Source: Pirellulales bacterium
GTDB taxonomy: Bacteria > Planctomycetota > Planctomycetia > Pirellulales > Thermoguttaceae
NCBI GenBank assembly: GCA_016931075.1
Contig: JAFGFF010000397.1
Coordinates: 1-36,322 of the forward strand
DNA: 36,322 nucleotides
Direction: 5' to 3'
Position numbers and translations under genes: made by a program
The notes under the pieces: model-generated
The model's database searches: none
What the model was told of the DNA's origin: nothing
What the model saw: the letters and a program-made list of their open reading frames with translations, nothing else
Shown: positions 1 through 7,094 of the stretch, piece after piece
How positions within the stretch are numbered: position 1 is the stretch's first letter
How the letters are laid out: each line of letters opens with the position of its first letter

Positions 1-732
1 AATAACCGTGCCCAGGCTCAGGCCGCTGATAAGCCGGTTGCGCTGCGGGAAAGCGCCGCTCAGGGGCAGGGCCTCGGGCGGCGACTCGCTCAACAGGGCT
101 CCGTGCGCCGCCACCTCGCCGGCCAGTTTGTCGTGCTCGGGCGGATAGATGTTCATCACGCCACTGGCCAGCACGGCCAGCGTCCGTCCGCCGGCGTTCA
201 GGGCCCCGCGATGTGCGGCCGCGTCGATCCCGCGAGCCAAGCCGCTGACGACGGTCAACCCGGCCCGAGCCAAACTCGCCCCTAACTGCTCTGCGATTCG
301 CAATCCATACGGCGTGCCGTGCCGCGTGCCGACAATCGCCACGGCCAACGCGTCGCGCGGTTCGAGCGTGCCCCGGACGAACAACACCCCGGGCGGATCG
401 TGGATCTCACGCAACATCCGCGGATAAGATTCATCCCGTTCGGTCAGGACGTCGATGCCATGCTCCCGGCACAGGGCAAGTTCCTTCTCGGGATCGATCT
501 CCTCACGAGCCGTGCAGATTTTCTGCATCAGTTTCGGCCCGACGCCATGCACGCTCCGAAGATCGCTTGGCGCGGCGGTGAACACCCCCTCGGGCGATCC
601 GAACCGTTCCAGAAGCGCCGCGCGTGTCCGCGGCCCCACGCCCGAGATGAGCGAAAGACGCAGAAACTCGACCAGGTCGTCGGTTTCCTGGTCCGTGCAT
701 GGAGCGTTGGCTTGATTCTCGGAGCAAGTCAC
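1..732 (-). CDS. dprA: DNA processing protein DprA (Smf), C-terminal part outside window
   Basis: This is the first 244 codons of a DprA/Smf protein, which loads RecA onto incoming single-stranded DNA during natural transformation. An N-terminal helix-hairpin-helix region is visible (LSLISGVGPRTRAALLERFG, about residues 27-46). It is followed by the Rossmann-like DprA core with the signature VSGLARGIDAAAH and, near the edge, NRLISGLSLGTVI. The GTG start at 732 is preceded by GGGGGA at a suitable distance and gives the expected N-terminal length. The reading frame stays open to position 1, so the gene continues leftwards out of the window. The family call is firm; activity in competence is inferred from family knowledge. 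Confidence 0.93.
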   Translation of the reverse strand, partial: MTCSENQANAPCTDQETDDLVEFLRLSLISGVGPRTRAALLERFGSPEGVFTAAPSDLRSVHGVGPKLMQKICTAREEIDPEKELALCREHGIDVLTERDESYPRMLREIHDPPGVLFVRGTLEPRDALAVAIVGTRHGTPYGLRIAEQLGASLARAGLTVVSGLARGIDAAAHRGALNAGGRTLAVLASGVMNIYPPEHDKLAGEVAAHGALLSESPPEALPLSGAFPQRNRLISGLSLGTVI

Positions 733-860
733 GCGATCCCCCGAAGCAGGTCAAGAAGACGGTTTCGGAACCCCACCGCGACAGCGTCGACCAGCATAAC
801 AGCCGGCCCGGCGCGCCGCAAGCCGCCCGGGGAACGGGGCGGAAAGGGTGCCAGGCTCTG

Positions 861-1787
861 CTAAGCCCGGATGAATCGGGCCATGTACTTCTGGGCGATG
901 TGGTGCACCGGAATCTGGGGATGCCGCGCAGCGAGGTGTTTGGCCAGCGCCCGCATGCCGAACTCCTCGGAGAGACCGTGGCTGACGACGACCACAGGCA
1001 GACCCATGTCGACGGCCAGCGACCCGTCTTGCCAGAACCGGAACCCATCGTTGCTGCAGACGCACAGGTCCGCCTTGAGATCGCCGGCCATGTGCTTGAA
1101 TCGCGTGACGGCCCCCGTGCCGATGGCGACCGTGCGAATCACTTTGTCCGTGGGCCCGACGAGGCGAACCGTGTCCTGACCGTGCGGGGCCAGCTTCTTG
1201 GCAACCGATCGGGCGTAGTCCTCGGCTTTGATCGGCGGAACCTTGTAAACGCCGGCGAACGGGGTCCGGTTCGTAATGCCGATCATATCCTTCTGGACGA
1301 TCTCGTCCGTAAGCCCTAGGAACGAGGCCCAGGAGTCGCGAATGCCGATCTTGGGTACACGGTCCCAAACGTCGTGACAACGGATGATGGTCACCCCGCT
1401 ATTGTTGGCGAACTCACGTTTATCTCGCGCGGTCTTGAAGGCGAAAACGTCCTCGAGGTCCGCATCGCGATGGTTGTAGTAGATCGGCTCGTGGACCACC
1501 ATTACGTTGCAATCCAACTCCTTTGCCTTCTTGATCGTCTCGGTGTAGCCCATCCAGGCGGTAGCTATGCCTTTAACCACGACGTCGGGCCGGCCTGTCT
1601 TGAGTGTGTCGACTGTGTTCTTCGGATTGATCCAGCCTTTGCCCAGCGAAAGGAGATGCTTGTTGATGTCGCCGGCCGTCACCGGCGCGGCCGGTTCGTT
1701 GGCCCGGACCGCGTCGGGCAAAATGCTCAACACCGACAATCCGGCCGCCGTGTGCAGCCCCCGCTCCAGAAACATCCGACGATCCAT
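861..1787 (-). CDS. Tat-exported NIF3-family (dinuclear metal) protein
   Basis: A 308-residue protein related to NIF3/YbgI, a family with a two-metal site and no settled physiological role. Family-like metal-site segments are VVHEPIYYNHRD in the first half and VVVSHGLSEEFGMRALAKHL near the C terminus, where the His and Glu match the usual GH..TE pattern only loosely. The N terminus reads MDRRMFLERG followed by a short hydrophobic stretch ending near AVRA. This is a twin-arginine export signal of the RRxFL type, whereas typical NIF3 proteins are cytosolic. The ATG at 1787 follows GGAGGAG by 5 bases, so it is preferred over in-frame codons further upstream. The enzyme's substrate is unknown. 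Confidence 0.8.
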   Translation of the reverse strand: MDRRMFLERGLHTAAGLSVLSILPDAVRANEPAAPVTAGDINKHLLSLGKGWINPKNTVDTLKTGRPDVVVKGIATAWMGYTETIKKAKELDCNVMVVHEPIYYNHRDADLEDVFAFKTARDKREFANNSGVTIIRCHDVWDRVPKIGIRDSWASFLGLTDEIVQKDMIGITNRTPFAGVYKVPPIKAEDYARSVAKKLAPHGQDTVRLVGPTDKVIRTVAIGTGAVTRFKHMAGDLKADLCVCSNDGFRFWQDGSLAVDMGLPVVVVSHGLSEEFGMRALAKHLAARHPQIPVHHIAQKYMARFIRA

Positions 1788-2018
1788 GGCAGTCTCCTCC
1801 GAGAAACAGGTTAACACTCAACCGCTCCGCCAGCCCTCACAATAGCACGGCGATCCGACCGGGGGAAGGCGGCATGAAACGCCACGATCGAATGAACGTA
1901 ATGCGCCTTCCCCGCTGTTGATCTATACATGCCCGGGTAACAGAAATGCCGCCGGACGTCACAAATGGGATCACGGATCTTCGTATGGGTGGTGACGCTA
2001 GGCGGACAAAACTACTTT

Positions 2019-2084
2019 GGAGGGTCACGCTCCGTCGTGGCCGCGTCATTTGTCGCACCCGGCCACGACGGAGCGTGGCCCTCC
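2019..2084. repeat. Inverted repeat, 25-bp arms
   Basis: The arms at 2019-2043 and 2060-2084 are reverse complements with one mismatch, and share the phrase CACGCTCCGTCGTGGCCG on one strand. They are separated by 16 bases. The unit could fold as a long hairpin in RNA. It resembles the palindromic intergenic repeats common in planctomycete genomes. Confidence 0.85.
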
Positions 2085-2124
2085 CATTCCCGTGGCCCTC
2101 CCATTCCCGTGGCCCTCCCATTCC
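2075..2124. repeat. Tandem repeat, 17-bp unit, about three copies
   Basis: The unit GTGGCCCTCCCATTCCC starts at 2075, 2092 and 2109. The third copy is nearly complete. It grows directly out of the right arm of the adjacent inverted repeat, which suggests slippage or repeated insertion at the element's end. Confidence 0.9.
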
Positions 2125-2150
2125 AAGGTGTCGCAATTTCTGATTTTGAT

Positions 2151-2251
2151 CTGTAGGAGGCGACTCCTGTCGCCGAAGGGGACTGATTTTGATATGTCGC
2201 CGAAGGGGACCTGAATGGCAGGCATTCGGCGACAGGAGTCGCCTCCTACAG
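2151..2251. repeat. Perfect inverted repeat, 27-bp arms
   Basis: The arms at 2151-2177 and 2225-2251 are perfect reverse complements (core GTAGGAGGCGACTCCTGTCG). The spacer carries a direct partial duplication of TGTCGCCGAAGGGGA, preceded both times by GATTTTGAT. The arms themselves contain the short self-complementary phrase GGCGACTCCTGTCGCC. It lies downstream of the outer-membrane gene pair and could act on transcript ends. Confidence 0.92.
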
Positions 2252-2362
2252 ACACAAAAAACCTCAAGTTATTCTGACGCGAGTCCAAAGGGGCACGATA
2301 CGGTCTGAAGGGAAGATCGTTCCCTGAAGACGCGACCACGAAAACATGAAGAAAGGCCCGGC

Positions 2363-3367
2363 TCAATACGTCGCGCCGAGCCGGAGCATGACTGTGTCGG
2401 TGGGGTAGAGTCGCGGAGTGGGCGAGCGGAAATCAAGCTTGCGGCCGAAGAGGTAGGCCAACTCGAGGCGGTAGTCGATCCCATAGAGCACGCGGCGCTC
2501 CAGGCCGAGAATCAACCGGAAGTCGCGGTAGGTGACCACGTCGTTGGCGCCGGAGTCGCGACGCACGGCCCAGCTTCCGCCGCCCAACTCGCCAGCCAGG
2601 TAGAGCCAGTCCTGGACATGGTCGTCCATGGCCCCGGGCCAGTAGATCCGCCGGGCAATCTTGGGGCGAGGAACCATGATCTCGAACTCCGTGTCGTCGT
2701 TCGGTTCCCAGATGAATCCGGCGATCGGCAGAATCCGATAGTCCTCCCGGTCGAGATAGGCCACGCCCATGGCCACTTTGAACTTGGGAGTCCAGTCCCA
2801 CATCGCGCCGAAATGGCCTGTGATCCGCAGGGCGTTGTCGGTCGACTGTTCGAAGTCGCTGAACACGCCGGGCGTGACCGACAAGTCGGCCGACCAGCGC
2901 GGCGAGAGCTTGTGCAACCAGCGAAACTGCAGGTAGGTGTCGAAAAGCCGCGGCGGCAGGTCGACCTGAGTCGGGCCGTCCAGGTAGTGGACCGCGAAAC
3001 CGGGCGTCAAAATCAGCGGGTGGCGCTTCGTGGGCAGCGGCAACGCGAAACGGCTTTGAAAGGACAGTTGCGTGTCGCCGAAGTCACGCGGCTTCGCACC
3101 CCGGGCGAACCACGTGGCATCGACGAAAGCCTCTTGAAAAAACCCCTTCCGGGCGTCGATCGGCCGGTTCCAGATGTTCTCCGGATCTTCCTCCCAACTG
3201 GGAGTCCGCAGTTCGACGATCGTCTCCGGATGAGAGGCAAGCTGGACCGGATAGGGCTCGCTGGGCGTCATCACGGCCGGCAGACGGATCACCTCTTCGG
3301 CCCCAAGATTGCCGACCGGCAACAGGCCCAGCAGAGCGAGGAATGCGGGTATCGCGCGGTGGAGCAT
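2363..3367 (-). CDS. Putative outer-membrane beta-barrel protein (paralogue 1)
   Basis: A 334-residue protein of unknown function with an N-terminal signal peptide (hydrophobic FLALLGLLPVGNLG, cleavage probably near GAEE). The body is rich in alternating aromatic and polar segments, and it ends in LRLGATY; an aromatic final residue is typical of outer-membrane barrels. From about residue 140 it aligns by eye with the gene just upstream: shared GVFSDF, YLDRE, ILPIAGF, PKIAR and GELGGGSW. The two genes are 15 bases apart and must share a transcript. The barrel assignment is inferred from sequence pattern; transport or structural role is unknown. Confidence 0.75.
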   Translation of the reverse strand: MLHRAIPAFLALLGLLPVGNLGAEEVIRLPAVMTPSEPYPVQLASHPETIVELRTPSWEEDPENIWNRPIDARKGFFQEAFVDATWFARGAKPRDFGDTQLSFQSRFALPLPTKRHPLILTPGFAVHYLDGPTQVDLPPRLFDTYLQFRWLHKLSPRWSADLSVTPGVFSDFEQSTDNALRITGHFGAMWDWTPKFKVAMGVAYLDREDYRILPIAGFIWEPNDDTEFEIMVPRPKIARRIYWPGAMDDHVQDWLYLAGELGGGSWAVRRDSGANDVVTYRDFRLILGLERRVLYGIDYRLELAYLFGRKLDFRSPTPRLYPTDTVMLRLGATY

Positions 3368-3382
3368 AATCTCAAGTCAACA

Positions 3383-4552
3383 CTAGTAGTACAGACCGGC
3401 CCGGAGGAAGATTGTCGGGCTGGGTTTGAACTTGGTATGGGTGGTTCGCTCGAGCAGTTCCCGGTTGAAGGCCACCCCCACCTCGGCCAGTCCACTGAGG
3501 AGGTTCTTTCGCCGGCATTCCAACCCCAGGGCGCAACGCAGGTCGTTGTAGTCGACCTGATCGCGCGTGCCCGGCGGGCCGTCGGCCGTGACATACCACG
3601 AACCGCCGCCGTATTCGCCGCGCACGTAGAGCCACCACTTGACGAGGCCGTAGGCGCCGACCTGCCGGGCGATCCTCGGGTACGGGAAGAAGAGGTCCCA
3701 CTCGTTGGGACCATTCTTGATGAAGACGCCCGCGGCCGGAAGTATCTTGATCCGGACCCGATCCAAATAGACAATACCGCCTTTAATCTTCATCGTCTTC
3801 GTGGCGTTCAGCACGAACAGCCCGTGGCCCGTGTAGCGGATGCTTTCGGACGTGACTTTCTTGAAGTCGGAATAGACACCGATGCGAAAACCGAGGTCCG
3901 CGCCCAGAAACGGCGTGATCTGAGGTTGCCAAGCACTGCTAAGATAAGAGTCGTACACCCGGGGCGGGAGATTGCCCAAAAAACCGGGCACGCCGAGACC
4001 GTCTTCGTAGGGACCATACCACCAATGGAACGCGAAACCCGGCTGCACGTACAGTGGCGTCTCCGCGTTGCCGAACATCGGGAAGGCAAAACGGCTGTAG
4101 AGTTCCACGTCGTTGATCGAAAACCGATTTGAACCCCGCCCGCCCAGGAAGTGATAGTCCAGCCGCAGCTCGTCGACGAATCGCTGCATCTTGCCGATTT
4201 CTTCGAACGAGGGCATCTCCCAGGAACCGCCCTCGGGCCAGAGGCTTGAGGATTGCGACGGGTTGTACGGCCCATACGGGTCCCAGTTGGGCGGCGGTGG
4301 CGTGAGCGGACCCTGGAACGTGGGCGCGGGGCCCGGCACCTGGCCCGGTGTTACCGGCAAGGGATTTGGGGGCGAAAGCGCCGGCGCCGGCATCGACGGG
4401 GAAGGTATCGACGGAGGCGGCACGGACGGGGGCGGCTCGCTCGGGAACTGCATGTTCTGTGCCCACGCACTGCCGGCCGCCGCAGCTATCGCCACAAAGG
4501 CGAGCAGCGCAACGACCCTTTTCGCTCGATACCAGCGGTTCGAGACCATCAT
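3383..4552 (-). CDS. Putative outer-membrane beta-barrel protein with proline-rich N-terminal linker (paralogue 2)
   Basis: A 389-residue paralogue of the following gene. After a signal peptide (VVALLAFVAIAAAAGSAWA) comes a linker of roughly 80 residues dominated by Pro and Ser (repeated PPPS/PSP phrases) that the other copy lacks. The barrel-like domain then begins around the phrase DELRLDYHFLGG. Shared landmarks are GVYSDF, GGIVYLDR, ILPAAGVF, PRIAR and GEYGGGSW, and the protein ends in LRAGLYY. The start is uncertain. ATG at 4552 or 4549 and TTG at 4576 are possible; none has a good ribosome binding site, and 4552 was taken because it leaves a normal signal peptide. The linker might span periplasm or contact peptidoglycan, but this is inference. 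Confidence 0.72.
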   Translation of the reverse strand: MMVSNRWYRAKRVVALLAFVAIAAAAGSAWAQNMQFPSEPPPSVPPPSIPSPSMPAPALSPPNPLPVTPGQVPGPAPTFQGPLTPPPPNWDPYGPYNPSQSSSLWPEGGSWEMPSFEEIGKMQRFVDELRLDYHFLGGRGSNRFSINDVELYSRFAFPMFGNAETPLYVQPGFAFHWWYGPYEDGLGVPGFLGNLPPRVYDSYLSSAWQPQITPFLGADLGFRIGVYSDFKKVTSESIRYTGHGLFVLNATKTMKIKGGIVYLDRVRIKILPAAGVFIKNGPNEWDLFFPYPRIARQVGAYGLVKWWLYVRGEYGGGSWYVTADGPPGTRDQVDYNDLRCALGLECRRKNLLSGLAEVGVAFNRELLERTTHTKFKPSPTIFLRAGLYY

Positions 4553-4723
4553 TGCGAAAACGCGAAGAAAAGGCAAACTAGAAAAGGCGAAAACAAAAGC
4601 CCGCAGTTAAGGGCGTTTCATTACCAGGCCCAACCGCTCAGGTCAAGGGCGATTCGGACTGGGCATAGCTCTCGCGTGGGGGCAGGGTCGCGGATCGGGG
4701 ATCCGGACTGCTATCCTGTGGGC

Positions 4724-5512
4724 ATGGAATGGCACCCGATCGACACCCGACGCCTGCTTGCCGAGACGCTCGTCGCGCGGGCGGAAGAACACGGATGCCT
4801 CGCGTCGACGAACGATCGAGCCAAAGAGGCCCTGGCCGACGGAGGCCCTCTGCCTCTGTTGGTCGTCGCCCGACGTCAAACGGCTGGCCGGGGGCGCGGG
4901 TCGAACCGCTGGTGGACCGGCCCGGGCAGCCTAGCCTTCAGCCTGGCCCTGGGACCGGATCGGCTGCCCGACGACCGACGCCAAACGGGCCTCGTCTCTC
5001 TGGCCGCCGCTGTGGCCGTGGTCCGGGCCGTCCAACCTCGTGTCGAAGACCGAACCCTGGGCATCCACTGGCCCAATGACGTCTATCTCGAAGGGCGGAA
5101 ACTGTGCGGCGTGCTAATTGAAGCGCCTTCAACTGGCGGACTAATCGTTGGCGTGGGCCTGAACACGAACAACACACTGGACGATGCGCCCGAGGAACTC
5201 CGCCCAACCGCCGTTACACTATTAGACATAACTGGCTCGACATGGGACTCGACCGACGCACTGGTCGCTGTTCTTAGGGAGTTTGAAACGCTTCTCCACC
5301 AAATCATTGACCAGCCTGAAGAGGTTGCCTCGGCCGCCGACCGGCTCTGCCTCCAAACGGGCCGTACGCTGACAGTCACCTCGGGCGTAAACCGCCAAAC
5401 CGGCCGCTGCCTAGGCATCGCCCCCGACGGGGCCCTCCTGTTGGACACGCCCACTGACCGCCGCGCCGTTCATGGCGGCATCGTCACGACAGAATCGTCC
5501 ACTCATCCATGA
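4724..5512 (+). CDS. birA: Biotin--[acetyl-CoA-carboxylase] ligase
   Basis: A 262-residue biotin protein ligase that activates biotin with ATP and attaches it to the carrier domain of acetyl-CoA carboxylase. Motifs are STNDRAKE near residue 28, the biotinyl-AMP loop GRGRGSNRW at residues 55-63, the active-site segment HWPNDVYLEGRKLCGVLIE (His replaces the usual Lys of KWPND), and VGLNTNN. The C-terminal SH3-like domain follows. There is no N-terminal helix-turn-helix, so this is a monofunctional enzyme rather than a repressor-ligase. ATG 4724 is preferred; a GTG two codons upstream is an alternative. It is transcribed towards the sulfatase, with a gap of only about 20 bases between the two stops. 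Confidence 0.93.
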   Translation: MEWHPIDTRRLLAETLVARAEEHGCLASTNDRAKEALADGGPLPLLVVARRQTAGRGRGSNRWWTGPGSLAFSLALGPDRLPDDRRQTGLVSLAAAVAVVRAVQPRVEDRTLGIHWPNDVYLEGRKLCGVLIEAPSTGGLIVGVGLNTNNTLDDAPEELRPTAVTLLDITGSTWDSTDALVAVLREFETLLHQIIDQPEEVASAADRLCLQTGRTLTVTSGVNRQTGRCLGIAPDGALLLDTPTDRRAVHGGIVTTESSTHP

Positions 5513-5532
5513 TACTTCGTCCGGTTGACTAG

Positions 5533-6951
5533 CTAGTTCGATTTGTTGAGATCCACATAAGGCTCTCGGGAGATATCCTTGCGGTCTTCCTTGAGTTTCG
5601 CCGGTCGGACGTCGTCGGTGCGCTTACGCCAATCGGCCAGGATGTCACGCAGTTCGGCTAAAGTGTCCGCGTACTTCGGGTCTCCGGCCAGATTCTTCAG
5701 CGAATGGGGATCCGCTTCACAGTCATACAATGCCTCGGCCGGCAGGGGTGCCGAGTAGCAGTCCAACCACTCGGATTTCATTTTGCCCTCGCGGCAAAGA
5801 CGATCCATGGCCCGGATCGTCGGGCTCGCATCAGTGAACTTGTTCGGCAAGTGGGGCAGGCCGTTGAAGATGTACCGATAACGCTTGCTCCGAACGCTCC
5901 GCTCGAACGCCTTGAACACATGCCAATTGTGCTCGGAGAACGCATACTGGCGGATCTCCGCCGTTGGATCTTCGAGAATCGGTAGAAAGCTCTTACCCTG
6001 GAAGCTCGGCAATGGAGCGATACCCGCGATTTGCAGGACCGTCGGCCCGATGTCGACGACACTGACCAGACTCTCGGTCACCGTGCTGGGCGCGACGCGG
6101 CCAGGCCAGCGGACGATGAAGGGAGTCCGCACGCCGCTGTCATAAACGGTCGTCTTGCACCGCGGAAACGGGCGACCGTTGTCGGCAAGGAAGAGCACGA
6201 ACGTGTTCTCCGCCACGCCCTGCTGCTTCAACTCGTCGAGCACCTTGCCGATGTGCAAGTCAACACGCGTGATTTCATCATAGTACTGGGCCAGATCCTT
6301 CCGAACCTCGAGCAAGTCGGGCAGATAGGGAGGCACCCGGGCGTCGCCGGCCGTGTGGGGCTTGGAAATTATTTTGTCCTGGTACGGTCGATGCGCGTCG
6401 TGGCTGGCCAACCAGAGGAAGAATGGCTTGTCACGAGGGCGTCGCCGGAGAAGCGTAACCCATTTCTTGCACCCGCTGAGTCCGCCCCCGCCGGAGAGCA
6501 CAAGATCGAATTGTTGACGGGCCGCCTTGCCCTGTTGCCCACGGCCGCCGTCCAGGTGCCATTTTCCGGCCGCCCCTGTGAAATAACCCGCCTTGTGAAG
6601 GGACGTGGTAAACATAACCTGGTCGGCCGGCAGCGGCGTGTGCAGATTCTGAGCGCCGGTCGAGTGTGGATAGCGACCGGTCAAGATGCTGCACCGTGTT
6701 GGGCTGCACGAACTGCACGTCAAAAAGGCCCGATCGAAACGCATGCCCTCGTCGGCCAGCCGGTCGATGACGGGTGTCCGAACGGTCGGGTGCCCGTAGG
6801 CGCCCACATCGTCCCACGAGACGTCGTCGGCAATAAACACCACGAAGTTCGGTCTTGCCTTCGCAGCCTCGTCGGCCCAGGCTTGTGGCGATAACGCAAA
6901 ACAGACTGTGGCAACCAGAATCGGAAATCTCGGAGATGCTTGAATCGTCAT
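5533..6951 (-). CDS. Secreted sulfatase (formylglycine type)
   Basis: A 472-residue type I sulfatase, removing sulfate esters outside the cytoplasm. A signal peptide (FPILVATVCFALSPQAWA) precedes the alkaline-phosphatase-like fold. The calcium-binding Asp pair lies in FIADDVSW (residues 42-43). The modification motif is CSPTR at residues 82-86, where Cys82 is the residue converted to formylglycine, followed by the expected LTGRYP. A later DNG motif (LADNGRPF) is also present. The ATG at 6951 follows GAAGGAGAG, so the upstream in-frame ATG codons were rejected. The substrate (sulfated polysaccharide or other ester) cannot be told from sequence. Maturation needs a formylglycine-generating enzyme not seen in this window. 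Confidence 0.92.
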   Translation of the reverse strand: MTIQASPRFPILVATVCFALSPQAWADEAAKARPNFVVFIADDVSWDDVGAYGHPTVRTPVIDRLADEGMRFDRAFLTCSSCSPTRCSILTGRYPHSTGAQNLHTPLPADQVMFTTSLHKAGYFTGAAGKWHLDGGRGQQGKAARQQFDLVLSGGGGLSGCKKWVTLLRRRPRDKPFFLWLASHDAHRPYQDKIISKPHTAGDARVPPYLPDLLEVRKDLAQYYDEITRVDLHIGKVLDELKQQGVAENTFVLFLADNGRPFPRCKTTVYDSGVRTPFIVRWPGRVAPSTVTESLVSVVDIGPTVLQIAGIAPLPSFQGKSFLPILEDPTAEIRQYAFSEHNWHVFKAFERSVRSKRYRYIFNGLPHLPNKFTDASPTIRAMDRLCREGKMKSEWLDCYSAPLPAEALYDCEADPHSLKNLAGDPKYADTLAELRDILADWRKRTDDVRPAKLKEDRKDISREPYVDLNKSN

Positions 6952-7094
6952 GGGACTCTCCTTCGGTGGCCATGTAACCATCAAAAAGCATGGCCACGCG
7001 ACAAGCTCTCGTCAACCGCTCGACAGAAATCCGAGGCAACACCTCGCAGTGCGCAAAACACTCCCCTGAAAGTCGTCTGGTTCGCGTGTGTCAG

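Larger units (their letters stand above)
1788..2362. other. Gene-free gap with dispersed repeats
   Basis: No convincing gene is present. The right half is occupied by two inverted repeats and a short tandem repeat, listed separately. The left half (1788-2015) holds nothing recognised except the upstream region of the NIF3-family gene. Confidence 0.7.

Noticed and set aside
4253-4723. Long in-frame extension ahead of birA
   Set aside because: It overlaps the opposite-strand outer-membrane gene and has Arg-rich, shadow-type composition. The ligase begins naturally at 4724.
5513-5532. Shared terminator between convergent birA and sulfatase
   Set aside because: The gap is about 20 bases and contains no stem-loop with a T tract.
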